Assembly (NCBI GenBank): GCA_016871275.1
Contig: VFZG01000036.1
Span: 1 to 40,403 of the forward strand
Source of the DNA: Acidimicrobiia bacterium
Lineage (GTDB): Bacteria; Acidobacteriota; Vicinamibacteria; Vicinamibacterales; UBA2999
DNA length: 40,403 nucleotides
Reading direction: 5' to 3'
The notes below the pieces were generated by a model. It worked only from the letters and a program-made list of their open reading frames with translations, made no database searches and had not been told where the DNA came from. A program made the translations under genes and the position numbers. Below are positions 15,985-23,676 of this stretch, one piece after another; the stretch's first letter is position 1; each line of letters opens with the position of its first letter.

Positions 15985-17325
15985 CTATGAAGAACCCAAA
16001 GCGCGTGCGAATCGTAAAAGTGTGTCGTCTTCTCCCCGCCGGGCGATGAGTTGAATGCCCGCCGGTAATCCGGCGGTCTTCGCAGGGACTGAAATCGCAG
16101 GCGTGCCGGCGGCGTTGAACGGCCAGGTATTGCGCAGGATCCGTGTACCGTCGATCGGGCCGGTGATCGGCGGGGCGACGGCGGCCACGGTGGGCGTGAG
16201 GATGATGTCCACCGAATCGAAGAGCGTGTCGACGGCCGCCTGGTAGTCCTCGAGCGCGGCGAGACCCGTTTCGTATTCCGCGATGCTCGGGCGCGGCGAC
16301 GAGAAGAAGCCGGCCATTGATTTCGAGAACGACGCCGGGCTGGTACGCCAGTCTGGGCCGAACCGGCTCCACATCTCGAACGCAAACACCGGATCGAACA
16401 CCCGCGCCATCGTCTTGTCGTCGACAGGGACGTCGACGCGGGTGATGCGATGGCCGAGTGAGCCGAGATGTGCCACGCCGTCGAGAAACGGCGTGTTGAC
16501 CTCGTCCGGGCCGGTGAAGAAGTAGGGGTTGGCCACGCCGACTCGCATGGGCGATGTCTGCGTGAGTGTCGGCAGACCGGTGACTATCTGCATGTCCTCG
16601 ACGGTGCGGGTCAGGAAGCCGACGTGATCGAACGTCGGTGATGCGGCGATCAGTCCCTGCGTGCTGAATCGGCCGTGTGTCGGTTTGAATCCCACGCATC
16701 CGCAGAACGCCGCCGGGATGCGGACGCTGCCGCCGGTATCGCTGCCGGTCGCCGCGGCGCAGAGGTGGGCGACGACGGCGGCCGCGGATCCACCGCTCGA
16801 TCCACCAGGGATGCGGGTGTGATCGGCGGGGTTGCGCGTGGTGCCGAAGAACGGGTTGATCGTCGACACACCGCCGCCGAGCTCGTGGGTGTTGGTCTTG
16901 CCGACCAGCACCGCGCCGGCATCTTCGAGCTGCTGGACGATCGCCGCGTTGGTGTCGGGGGTGTAGTCCTCGAAGAGCAGCGATCCCGCGGTGGTGCGGA
17001 CGCCCCTGGTTTCGAACAGATCCTTGTGCGCGATCGGAATGCCGTAGAGGCGCGGCAGCACGCTCTTGCGCGAGGGCAGCGCCTTCGCCTCCCGACGCGC
17101 GAGGTCGGCGGTCACGGTGATGAACGCGTTCAGGGATGGATTCAGTTGCTCGATGTGAGCGAGATAGGCGTTGGCCAGCTGCAGCGGCGTGATGTCGCGC
17201 GAGGCCAGGCGCTGACCGGCCTGGGCGATGGTGAGGGAGGTGAGGTCCGGCGACTGGGCACCGATCGCACGCACTGCGACGATCGGTGCAGCCAGGATCG
17301 CAGAAATCGCCTCACGCCGACGCAT
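15985..17325 (-). CDS. Amidase signature family hydrolase, probably exported
   Basis: A 446-residue amidase-signature enzyme. All members of the Ser-cisSer-Lys triad are visible: K101 in [10 protein letters not shown], the cis-serine in [13 protein letters not shown] (176-177) and the nucleophile S200 in [16 protein letters not shown]. The N-terminus [23 protein letters not shown] looks like a Tat-type signal, so it probably acts in the periplasm rather than as GatA in tRNA amidation; no gatB or gatC is near. It may release ammonia from amides or cleave peptide amides, and the substrate cannot be read from sequence. The gene is divergent from the S9 peptidase, with 42 bases between the two starts. 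Confidence 0.85.
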   Translation of the reverse strand: MRRREAISAILAAPIVAVRAIGAQSPDLTSLTIAQAGQRLASRDITPLQLANAYLAHIEQLNPSLNAFITVTADLARREAKALPSRKSVLPRLYGIPIAHKDLFETRGVRTTAGSLLFEDYTPDTNAAIVQQLEDAGAVLVGKTNTHELGGGVSTINPFFGTTRNPADHTRIPGGSSGGSAAAVVAHLCAAATGSDTGGSVRIPAAFCGCVGFKPTHGRFSTQGLIAASPTFDHVGFLTRTVEDMQIVTGLPTLTQTSPMRVGVANPYFFTGPDEVNTPFLDGVAHLGSLGHRITRVDVPVDDKTMARVFDPVFAFEMWSRFGPDWRTSPASFSKSMAGFFSSPRPSIAEYETGLAALEDYQAAVDTLFDSVDIILTPTVAAVAPPITGPIDGTRILRNTWPFNAAGTPAISVPAKTAGLPAGIQLIARRGEDDTLLRFARALGSS

Positions 17326-17334
17326 TCCCTGCCA

Positions 17335-17340
17335 ATTGTA
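17335..17340 (-). promoter_or_regulatory. -10 hexamer TACAAT upstream of the amidase gene
   Basis: TACAAT lies nine bases before the ATG at 17325, implying a leader of only about two bases. It directly adjoins the GGGG/CCCC palindrome at 17343-17355. Confidence 0.4.
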
Positions 17341-17342
17341 AA

Positions 17343-17355
17343 GGGGACTGACCCC
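17343..17355. repeat. Short palindrome GGGG-ACTGA-CCCC
   Basis: A perfect four-base inverted repeat with a five-base loop lies in the 42-base region between two divergent genes. From memory, GGGGTCAGTCCCC-type palindromes are dispersed in many environmental genomes, sometimes with REP-associated transposases. No second exact copy was seen in this window. Confidence 0.4.
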
Positions 17356-17367
17356 AAAGGTGCCAGA

Positions 17368-19272
17368 ATGAGCGTAGGTTCTGCGATGCCGGTGTCTCCT
17401 TTTGGCTCATGGCCGTCACCACTTAGTGCAGCTCGCGTAACCGCCGGCGCACTGCGGCTCGATCAGATTCAGCTCGATGGCCGCGACGTCTACTGGCTCG
17501 AGGGCCGCGCCTCAGAAGGCGGCCGGAACGTCGTGGTCTGCAACGGAGACGACGTGACGCCGCAAGGCTTCAACGTACGCTCGCGCGTGCACGAGTACGG
17601 CGGCGCGGCCTACACGGTACACAACGGCACGGTGTTCTTTTCGAATTTCGCCGATCAACGCATTTACCAGCAGCAGCGAGGCAACGCGCCGGAGCCGATC
17701 ACAGAGGCTGGACCCTGCTACGCCGACTTCCGAATGGATGCCACGCGCTCGCGGCTGATCGGCGTTCGCGAACACAACGGCGAGAACGCCATCGTGGCAA
17801 TCCCCACCGCCACGGCGGCGGCCGGCAAGCCCGGCGTGCTCGTTGAAGGCGCCGATTTCTACTCGGATCCGATCGTCAGGCCCGACGGGAAGTTCCTCGC
17901 GTGGCTCGAGTGGCGGCATCCGAACATGCCGTGGGACGGCACCGATCTGTGGGTCGCGCTGTTCAAAGCCGACGGCTCGGTCGGCGCGCGCCGGCACGTG
18001 GCCGGCGGGCGCGCGGAATCGATCTTTCAGCCCGAGTGGGCCCCGGACGGCCGCCTCTACTTCGTGTCGGATCGCACGGGGTGGTGGAACCTGTATCGAT
18101 GGAGCCCTTCGACTTCGCTCAGGGCAGGTGGCGACCCGTCCGAAGCCGTGCACCCAATGGCCGCCGAATTCGGCAAGCCGCAGTGGACGTTCAGCATGGT
18201 CACGTATGCCTTCGCTGGACGGACGCAGATTGCGGCGACCTACACAGAAGGCGGGCGATGGAAGCTGGGCCTCATCAACACTGAGACCAGACAGTTCGAG
18301 GCCGTTGACCTGGGCGGCACAGAGCCGATTGAATCCATACGATCCAGGGCCACCGAAGGCGCCGAAGGCTCAGAAGTATTCTTTGTCGGAGGATCACCGA
18401 CCCAGCCGTTGGCGGTGATGACTGCGAGTGGAACAATCCTCCGGTCATCATCGTCTGACACGATCACGCGCGACTGGATCTCGGTGCCCGAGGCGGTGAC
18501 CTATCGCGTCAAGGATCGCGACGTCCACGCGTTCTACTATCCGCCGACGAATCCCGATTTGCAGGCGCCGCCAGGCGAGAAGCCGCCGCTGCTGGTCGTC
18601 ACACACGGCGGTCCGACGGGCGCGACGCTGGATGTGCTCGATCCCAAGGTGCAGTTCTGGACCAGTCGCGGCTTCGCGGTGCTGGACGTGAACTACAGCG
18701 GCAGCACCGGCTACGGACGGCCCTATCGCGATCGGCTCCGAGGGCAATGGGGCATCGCCGACGTGGAAGACGCCGTCGGCGGCGCCCAGGCGATGGTGGC
18801 GATGGGGAGGGCCGATGCCAACCGCCTGATCGTCCGCGGCGGCAGCGCCGGCGGCTACACCACGCTCGCCGCGCTCACGTTCCACGACACCTTCAAGGCC
18901 GGCGCGAGCTACTACGGCATCAGCGACCTCGAAGTGCTGCAGGTCGACACGCACAAGTTCGAGTCGCGCTACAACGACACGCTGATCGGACCCTACCCGG
19001 ACGCGCGCGACACCTACAGGGCTCGTTCGCCGATTCATTTCACGGATCGTCTGTCGTGCCCGATCATCCTGTTCCAGGGGCTGGAGGACAAGGTCGTGCC
19101 GCCCAATCAATCCGAGCGGATGGCCGAGGCGGTTCGCCGCAAGGGCCTGAAGGTGAAGTACGTCGCCTTCGAAGGCGAACAGCATGGCTTCCGCAAGGCA
19201 GAGAACATCATCCGCTCGCTCGAGGAAGAACTGGCGTTCTACCGCGACGTCTTCGGCATGGCACCGGCGTGA
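17368..19272 (+). CDS. S9-family prolyl oligopeptidase/acylaminoacyl-peptidase-like enzyme
   Basis: A 634-residue cytoplasmic-type S9 peptidase. The ATG at 17368 is 7 bases after AAAGG, and the product begins MSVGSAMPVSPFGSWPSPLS as family members do; the frame upstream is open but shadows the amidase gene. Residues about 30-370 form a WD40/TolB-like beta-propeller (VHEYGGAAYTV, FQPEWAPDGRLYFVSDRTGWWNLY). The alpha/beta-hydrolase domain follows (LLVVTHGGPTGATL), with nucleophile S493 in RGGSAGGYT, the acid in QGLEDKVVPP and the histidine in EGEQHGFRKAEN. A palindromic repeat at 18104-18125 adds SPSTSLRAGG to a propeller loop without breaking the frame. It probably hydrolyses short peptides. 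Confidence 0.88.
   Translation: MSVGSAMPVSPFGSWPSPLSAARVTAGALRLDQIQLDGRDVYWLEGRASEGGRNVVVCNGDDVTPQGFNVRSRVHEYGGAAYTVHNGTVFFSNFADQRIYQQQRGNAPEPITEAGPCYADFRMDATRSRLIGVREHNGENAIVAIPTATAAAGKPGVLVEGADFYSDPIVRPDGKFLAWLEWRHPNMPWDGTDLWVALFKADGSVGARRHVAGGRAESIFQPEWAPDGRLYFVSDRTGWWNLYRWSPSTSLRAGGDPSEAVHPMAAEFGKPQWTFSMVTYAFAGRTQIAATYTEGGRWKLGLINTETRQFEAVDLGGTEPIESIRSRATEGAEGSEVFFVGGSPTQPLAVMTASGTILRSSSSDTITRDWISVPEAVTYRVKDRDVHAFYYPPTNPDLQAPPGEKPPLLVVTHGGPTGATLDVLDPKVQFWTSRGFAVLDVNYSGSTGYGRPYRDRLRGQWGIADVEDAVGGAQAMVAMGRADANRLIVRGGSAGGYTTLAALTFHDTFKAGASYYGISDLEVLQVDTHKFESRYNDTLIGPYPDARDTYRARSPIHFTDRLSCPIILFQGLEDKVVPPNQSERMAEAVRRKGLKVKYVAFEGEQHGFRKAENIIRSLEEELAFYRDVFGMAPA
18104..18125. repeat. Palindromic repeat inserted in frame inside the S9 peptidase gene
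   Basis: GCCCT at 18104-18108 and AGGGC at 18121-18125 flank TCGACTTCGCTC. From memory, this CCCTTCGACTTCGCTCAGGG word is a very common dispersed element in environmental bacterial genomes. Here it is read as Ser-Pro-Ser-Thr-Ser-Leu-Arg and leaves the frame intact. Confidence 0.6.
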
Positions 19273-19280
19273 GTCGACCT

Positions 19281-19315
19281 GCAATATTTCTATATGGCAA
19301 TATGGTTATATGACA
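19281..19315 (+). promoter_or_regulatory. AT-rich promoter/operator of the sulfur operon, ArsR-type candidate
   Basis: In otherwise GC-rich sequence this 35-base stretch is almost all A and T. It contains ATAT-GGCA-ATAT at 19292-19303 and three spaced ATATG words (19292, 19300, 19308). Imperfect AT-rich palindromes of this kind are typical operators of ArsR/SmtB repressors, and the operon that follows encodes one. The block also contains plausible -10 sequences. I infer that it is the autoregulated promoter. Confidence 0.5.
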
Positions 19316-19658
19316 GTCATCGAGCTCTCCACCATCCTCGCCGCTGTTTGCGGTCGTGCCGCTGCTGATCGGCTCGGGCCTGGTCCAGGCGGGCGCCACC
19401 GACACGTGCGCCATGGGCATGCGACGGGCCGCGGCCGCGTCGTTGTTCTCGATCGCGCTGGCCGCCGGCGCCGCGCTGCCGCGCTACGCGGCGCACACCT
19501 CACTCGGGTGGACGTTCATCGTGCCGTTTGCGCTGATCGCCTCTGCTGCTGCACTGGTGGGCAGCCGCATCAGCGACCGATTGCCGCAACGCCGATTACA
19601 GCAGGCAGTTGCCGTTAGCCTCGTTGTGCTCGGATCACTCATCATCACGCGGGGATAG
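19310..19658 (+). pseudogene. TSUP (TauE/SafE-type) sulfur-anion exporter, internally deleted
   Basis: An ATG at 19310, directly after the AT-rich promoter, starts MTVIELSTILAAV, a plausible TSUP N-terminus. The frame then shifts, and the only recognisable sequence is the C-terminal part in another frame: LFAVVPLLIGSGLVQ, MRRAAAASLFSIALAAG, hydrophobic segments and SDRLPQRRLQQAVAVSLVVLGS. A TSUP protein has about 250 residues with eight helices; about 105 remain. I interpret this as an internal deletion that also changed the frame. A start at the GTG at 19356 could still give a 100-residue fragment. In related operons TSUP exports sulfite, thiosulfate or a similar anion beside persulfide dioxygenase. 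Confidence 0.6.
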
Positions 19659-19675
19659 CGTCAGAAGAGGCCGCC

Positions 19676-21043
19676 ATGTTCGTCAAACGTTGTTTCGAAC
19701 CGTTGATTGCGCAGGCAAGTTACCTGATTGGCTGCCACAGTGCCGGTGAAGCGATTGTCATCGACGCCAATCGCGACATCGAGCAGTACGTGACCGCCGC
19801 CGAGCAGGCCGGGCTGCGCATTACGCTGGTCACCGAAACCCACATTCACGCAGACTATGCCTCGGGATCGCAGGAGCTGGCGCAGCGGACGGGCGCCAGT
19901 CTTGGTCTCTCCGATGAGGGCGGTGCCGACTGGAAGTACCTCTTTCCGCACGATCGCCGACTGAAACACGGCGATCGAATGACGCTCGGCAACGTCAAGG
20001 TCGACGTCCTGCACACGCCCGGACACACACCCGAACACCTCGCTTTTCTGATCACCGACGGCGCCGCCGCCGATCGGCCGATTGCCGCCGTGACCGGCGA
20101 CTTCGTGTTCGTCGGTGATGTCGGACGCCCCGATCTGCTCGAGAAGGCCGCAAAGATCGCGGGGACGATGGAGAGTGCCGCGCGGACGTTGTGGCACAGC
20201 CTGCAGGCGTTTGCGAACTCCCCGGACTGGCTGCAGATCTGGCCGGGGCACGGCGCCGGGTCGGCGTGCGGCAAGGGCATCAGCGCCATTCCGCACAGCA
20301 CGCTCGGCTACGAGCGGCTGTTCAACTGGGCGTTCAACGTGAAGTCCGAAGACGAGTTCGTGGCCCGGGTGTTGTCCGGCCAGCCCGATCCGCCGCCGTA
20401 CTTTGCGGTCATGAAGACGGTGAACAAGCAAGGCCTACAGGCCCACGGGCTCGCGGGCCCACAGGGGCGGCCGACGCTGGATGAAGTGCTCGCCCAGGGA
20501 CATCTGGTGGTGGATACCCGTCCCGCCGAACAATTCGCCGAGAGTCATCGTCATGGCGTCATCAACATTCCGCTCAACGGATCGTTTGTGACGTGGGCCG
20601 GGTGGCTGATTCCCTACGACCGCGACTTCTTCGTGATCACGGATCGGTGTGATGAGGTGCGGCGCGCCTTGCGATTGATCGGCCTCGATCGCATCGCCGG
20701 CCACTTCCCGGAGTTCGCCGGGCCGGGCGGCCAAAGCGTGCCGCAGATGTCGGTCGATCAGTTGAACGGGGCGTTCACGGTGATCGACGTTCGGAACGAC
20801 AACGAGTGGAAGGCCGGCCACATCCCGTCGGCCATGCACATCCCGCTCGGCCGCCTCCAGGAGCGTATCGTCGAAGTCCCGGCCGACAAGCCGGTGGTCG
20901 TGCAGTGCCAAATGGGCGGGCGCTCGGCGATTGCCGCGTCGATTCTGCAGAAGCTCGGCCGGACGAACGTGACGAACCTGGCCGGCGGCTACGCCGCGTG
21001 GGAAGCCAACCAACATGCGACACCACAAGCGACTCGAGCCTGA
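19676..21043 (+). CDS. Persulfide dioxygenase-rhodanese fusion (CstB-like)
   Basis: A 455-residue protein. The N-terminal metallo-beta-lactamase domain has the ETHE1/persulfide-dioxygenase pattern: ETHIHADYASG (H56, H58, D60), HTPGHTPEH (H113, H117), TGDFVFVGDVGRPDL (D142) and WPGHGAGSACG (H192). Two rhodanese-like domains follow. The first (about 265-345) has no cysteine in the active-loop position, and the second carries CQMGGRS with C411. This order matches CstB-type multidomain sulfurtransferases, which oxidise persulfide and release thiosulfate or sulfite. AGAAGAGG just before the ATG at 19676 is a good ribosome site. It follows the TSUP remnant by 17 bases and overlaps the arsR gene by 29 bases, supporting one operon for sulfide/persulfide detoxification. 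Confidence 0.88.
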   Translation: MFVKRCFEPLIAQASYLIGCHSAGEAIVIDANRDIEQYVTAAEQAGLRITLVTETHIHADYASGSQELAQRTGASLGLSDEGGADWKYLFPHDRRLKHGDRMTLGNVKVDVLHTPGHTPEHLAFLITDGAAADRPIAAVTGDFVFVGDVGRPDLLEKAAKIAGTMESAARTLWHSLQAFANSPDWLQIWPGHGAGSACGKGISAIPHSTLGYERLFNWAFNVKSEDEFVARVLSGQPDPPPYFAVMKTVNKQGLQAHGLAGPQGRPTLDEVLAQGHLVVDTRPAEQFAESHRHGVINIPLNGSFVTWAGWLIPYDRDFFVITDRCDEVRRALRLIGLDRIAGHFPEFAGPGGQSVPQMSVDQLNGAFTVIDVRNDNEWKAGHIPSAMHIPLGRLQERIVEVPADKPVVVQCQMGGRSAIAASILQKLGRTNVTNLAGGYAAWEANQHATPQATRA

Positions 21044-21344
21044 AATCCTGGAGGCGGTGGCGGATGGTTTCAAGGTGCTGGCCGAGCCCGCGCGGCTGGC
21101 CATCCTCAACGTGCTTCGCAAAGGGCCGATGAGCGTGACCACGCTGATCGACGAGACGGGCCTCAGCCAGGCCAACCTCTCGAAGCACCTGCAATTGCTC
21201 CACACCCACGGATTCGTGCAACGCCAGCGCGAGAAGTCGTGGGTGTACTACTCGCTCGCCGACCGGAGCGTGTTCTCGCTGTGTGAGATCATGTGTGCAC
21301 AGCTCGACCGGCATGTGGCCGTCAAGCGCTACGCATCTCGATGA
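21015..21344 (+). CDS. ArsR/SmtB-family regulator, probable sulfide or persulfide sensor
   Basis: A 109-residue winged-helix repressor: LAEPARLAILNVLRKGPMSV, recognition helix region GLSQANLSKHLQLL and wing VQRQREKSWVYYSLAD. The metal motif ELCVCD of classic ArsR is absent. The only cysteines are C90 and C94 in SLCEIMCAQL on the last helix, spaced C-x3-C. Known persulfide sensors of the BigR/SqrR type instead pair distant cysteines, so a different redox geometry is possible. Its start lies 29 bases inside the persulfide dioxygenase gene, and its stop overlaps the next start (ATGA). I infer that it represses the operon from the AT-rich site at 19281-19315. Confidence 0.85.
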   Translation: MRHHKRLEPEILEAVADGFKVLAEPARLAILNVLRKGPMSVTTLIDETGLSQANLSKHLQLLHTHGFVQRQREKSWVYYSLADRSVFSLCEIMCAQLDRHVAVKRYASR

Positions 21345-21997
21345 AAAAGATTCTCGCCGGCTGCCTGGTCGTCCTCGTCATCGCCCTGATTGGGTTCGGC
21401 GTGGCCGGCTACTACGCCTACCGGCTGATGCTCGAAAACGCTGGTGACGTGATCGCGCGCGCCAGGGACATGGCGGCGCTCGGCGATCGCGTGGTGAACA
21501 GGACGCCCTACGTGCCGCCTGACCACGGGGAGCTGACGCCGGCGCAGGTCGAGCGCTTCCTGGCGGTTCAGACGCGCGTGCGCAGCGAACTCGACAGCCA
21601 GTGGAAAGAGATCCAGACGCGATCCGAGGAGATTCGCAGCAAGACCGAGGGCAACGCGCGCCTGTCGTTCTCGGAGGTCACCTCGATTTTCACCGACCTC
21701 GCAAACGTCTACCTGGATGCCCGCCGCGCGCAGGTGGTGGCACTCAACACGCAGAAGTTCTCCGACGCCGAGTACACCTGGGTGCGACGCCGCGTCTGGG
21801 AGGCGGCCGGCATTGAGCTGGCCAGCGGCATGGACCTGTCGGCGATTGAAGACGTGGCGCGCATGGGCACGCAGCGGCCCGATTTCGAACTCCCGGCCAT
21901 GCCGACGCTCGAAGTCCCCGACGCCAACGTCAAGCTCGTCAAGCCGCACACCGCGAAGCTGAAAGACTGGATCCCGATCGCGGTGCTCGGCCTCTAA
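21341..21997 (+). CDS. Membrane-anchored hypothetical protein in the sulfur operon
   Basis: I do not recognise a family. The 218-residue product starts at the ATG that overlaps the arsR stop, and an earlier in-frame start would only extend it inside arsR. One N-terminal hydrophobic segment (residues 4-27, ILAGCLVVLVIALIGFGVAGYY) acts as an anchor; the Cys at position 8 sits in a lipobox-like LAGC but too early and inside the helix. The rest is probably periplasmic and helical, with a charged coiled-coil-like stretch at about 70-115 (QVERFLAVQTRVRSELDSQW) and a C-terminal part rich in Pro and Val. There are no other cysteines. Translational coupling to arsR is the only hint of function. Confidence 0.7.
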   Translation: MKKILAGCLVVLVIALIGFGVAGYYAYRLMLENAGDVIARARDMAALGDRVVNRTPYVPPDHGELTPAQVERFLAVQTRVRSELDSQWKEIQTRSEEIRSKTEGNARLSFSEVTSIFTDLANVYLDARRAQVVALNTQKFSDAEYTWVRRRVWEAAGIELASGMDLSAIEDVARMGTQRPDFELPAMPTLEVPDANVKLVKPHTAKLKDWIPIAVLGL

Positions 21998-22014
21998 GGG
22001 AACGACGGTTTCAC

Positions 22015-22446
22015 ATGAATCGAGTCGAGCAAATCTGGATCAAGCGCATGAAGAGCGGTCCGATGGATCCTGTTCAGAAGGCGCAGGTCGTCGCCGGCCA
22101 AGGCATCGTCGGCAATGCCAACCAGGGCGGCAAGCGCCAGGTGACCATCGTCTCCGCGAAGCACTGGCAGGACGTCACCGCGCCGCTCGGCCACACACCC
22201 GACGTGAAGATGCGGCGCGCGAACCTGCTGGTCTCCGACGTCGACTTCATCGCGTCGCACGGCAGGATCCTGAAGATTGGCCACGTGCGTGTGCGCATTT
22301 ACGGCGAGACGCGGCCGTGCGAACAAATGGACATGGCCGCCCCGGGCTTGCAGGCGGCCATGTCGGTGCCGTTTGGCGGTGGTGCGTTCGGCGAGATCCT
22401 CGATGACGGCGAAATTGCCGTCGGGGATCCCGTCGAGATGACGTAG
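22015..22446 (+). CDS. MOSC-domain protein
   Basis: A 143-residue stand-alone MOSC domain. The family signatures are the N-terminal VEQIWIKRMKSGPMDPVQ, GGKRQVTIVSAKHW, MRRANLLVSDVDF and the conserved cysteine loop GETRPCEQMDMAAPGLQ. MOSC domains occur at the C-terminus of molybdenum-cofactor sulfurases and in amidoxime-reducing proteins, and are thought to bind or deliver sulfane sulfur or the cofactor. The gene follows the unknown membrane protein by 17 bases on the same strand and is the last gene of the persulfide dioxygenase operon, where a sulfur-carrier role would fit. It is small and apparently complete. Confidence 0.82.
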   Translation: MNRVEQIWIKRMKSGPMDPVQKAQVVAGQGIVGNANQGGKRQVTIVSAKHWQDVTAPLGHTPDVKMRRANLLVSDVDFIASHGRILKIGHVRVRIYGETRPCEQMDMAAPGLQAAMSVPFGGGAFGEILDDGEIAVGDPVEMT

Positions 22447-22459
22447 CGGCGAGTGACAG

Positions 22460-22792
22460 TTAGCGGCGCATCACCTTCACGCCACCGTTGGTGGTGCTGA
22501 TCGATCCGGCACTGGAGCTGGCGCTGAATCTGATCGGCCCGGCGCTCGGCGTTGCGGCGCGCGCGATCCGCCCGGCGCTGGGCGAGATTGAGCCGCCGTT
22601 CGATCTGGTGCTCGACGCGTTCCCACGTGCGGCTGATGGTGGACTGGGCCGGTCAATCGAGTTGCGGACGCCATCCCGGATATCGGCGTGCCGGTTGGGT
22701 TCCCAGGTGAACAGCTGGGCTGCGGGGGCGGCGGCCATCCCAACCAGGATGGCCAAGGTGAAGAGGATAGGACGGGTAGCCGTCGTCTTCAT
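22460..22792 (-). CDS. Small exported hypothetical protein, possibly frameshifted
   Basis: A 110-residue ORF from the ATG at 22792 with a convincing signal peptide (TATRPILFTLAILVGMAAAPAAQ) followed by LFTWEPNRHADIRDGVRNSIDRP. From there the frame becomes Ser/Gly/Ala-rich and low in character (SAARGNASSTRSNGGSIS). In the same stretch another minus-strand frame reads as a charged, heptad-like helix (TWERVEHQIERRLNLAQRRA, then DRARRNAERRADQIQRQLQ) with coding-like third-position GC. A single-base shift near 22630-22650 may therefore have broken a longer helical protein. The signal-peptide part is the trustworthy half, and function is unknown. It lies 35 bases downstream of the sulfurtransferase gene on the same strand. 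Confidence 0.4.
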   Translation of the reverse strand: MKTTATRPILFTLAILVGMAAAPAAQLFTWEPNRHADIRDGVRNSIDRPSPPSAARGNASSTRSNGGSISPSAGRIARAATPSAGPIRFSASSSAGSISTTNGGVKVMRR

Positions 22793-22827
22793 GGCTTCTT
22801 GGACGGCAACGCCACCAAAAACGTTTG

Positions 22828-23676
22828 TCAGTCTTCGTCGGTCGCCCGCGGACGAGTGGGCTCGGCGCTCCATTCCGACCACGAACCGGGGTAGATTCGC
22901 GCCCCGTGAATCCCCGCATGTTCTAGAGCCAGCAGGTTATGGCAGGCCGTGACCCCCGAGCCGCAATAGACCACCACGTCCCGCGGATCGTGCCCCTTGA
23001 TGACCGCATCCCACTGGGTCTTGAGGTCGTCGGGTGCCTTGAAGGTCTTCTCGGTGGTCAGGTTCTGCTGAAAGAAGTAGTTGGCCGCGCCGGGAATGTG
23101 CCCGCCGACCGGGTCCAGCGTCTCGTTGATGCCGCGATACCGCTCCGGCGTCCGCGCGTCGACCAGCAGCCGCAGCGGATTGCCAAGATCCTTCTGCACG
23201 TCATCAACGGTGAGCCGCCATCCCGGACGAGGCGACCCCTTGAAGTTGGCCCGCGTAGACGACTCGACACCGCCGCGAACGGGGTGGCCTTCTCGCTGCC
23301 AGCGCGCCAGGCCGCCGTCCAGCACGGCGACGGCATCGTGCCCCATCCAGCGCAGCATCCACCAGAGCCGGCTCGCAAACATGCCGTTGTCGGCATCGTA
23401 GGCAACGACCTGCATGCCCGGCGAGATGCCCAGGTCGGAGAAGTTGCGAACCATCACGTCGATGTCGGGCAGCGGATGCCGGCCGTTCTTGCCCGTCTTG
23501 TTGCCGGATAGATGCCGATCCAGGTGCGCGTAGCGCGCGCCAGGAACGTGCGCGTCGCGATACTGCTCCTCGCCCTTCACGGGATTCGCCAGATCGAAAC
23601 GGCAGTCGATCACGACCCAGGCCGGATCCGCGAGTCTTGTGGAGAGCGCCGACGGATCGATCAGTGTGCTATGCAT
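22828..23676 (-). CDS. sseA: 3-mercaptopyruvate/thiosulfate sulfurtransferase
   Basis: A 282-residue protein of two tandem rhodanese domains, the normal size for the family. The N-terminal domain (about 5-135) is inactive in the active-loop position (AYDADNGMFASRLWW). The C-terminal domain carries the catalytic loop CGSGVTA with C238, the form typical of 3-mercaptopyruvate sulfurtransferases rather than thiosulfate rhodaneses. GGHIPGAANY and YPGSWSEWS are further signatures. It transfers sulfur from mercaptopyruvate to acceptors such as thiols or cyanide and can generate the persulfides that the enzyme at 19676-21043 would oxidise. Its start codon overlaps the end of the LOR/SDH-type gene by 8 bases (ATGCATAG), so the two are coupled. 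Confidence 0.9.
   Translation of the reverse strand: MHSTLIDPSALSTRLADPAWVVIDCRFDLANPVKGEEQYRDAHVPGARYAHLDRHLSGNKTGKNGRHPLPDIDVMVRNFSDLGISPGMQVVAYDADNGMFASRLWWMLRWMGHDAVAVLDGGLARWQREGHPVRGGVESSTRANFKGSPRPGWRLTVDDVQKDLGNPLRLLVDARTPERYRGINETLDPVGGHIPGAANYFFQQNLTTEKTFKAPDDLKTQWDAVIKGHDPRDVVVYCGSGVTACHNLLALEHAGIHGARIYPGSWSEWSAEPTRPRATDED

Noticed and set aside
14136-16049. Plus-strand open frame of 637 codons opposite the M14 peptidase
   Set aside because: Shadow frame; the minus strand has all the M14 catalytic residues.
15936-16385. N-terminal extension of the M14 gene to 16385
   Set aside because: The extension overlaps the amidase gene in another frame, has Arg/Ser-rich shadow composition, and would bury the signal peptide that follows the ATG at 15935.
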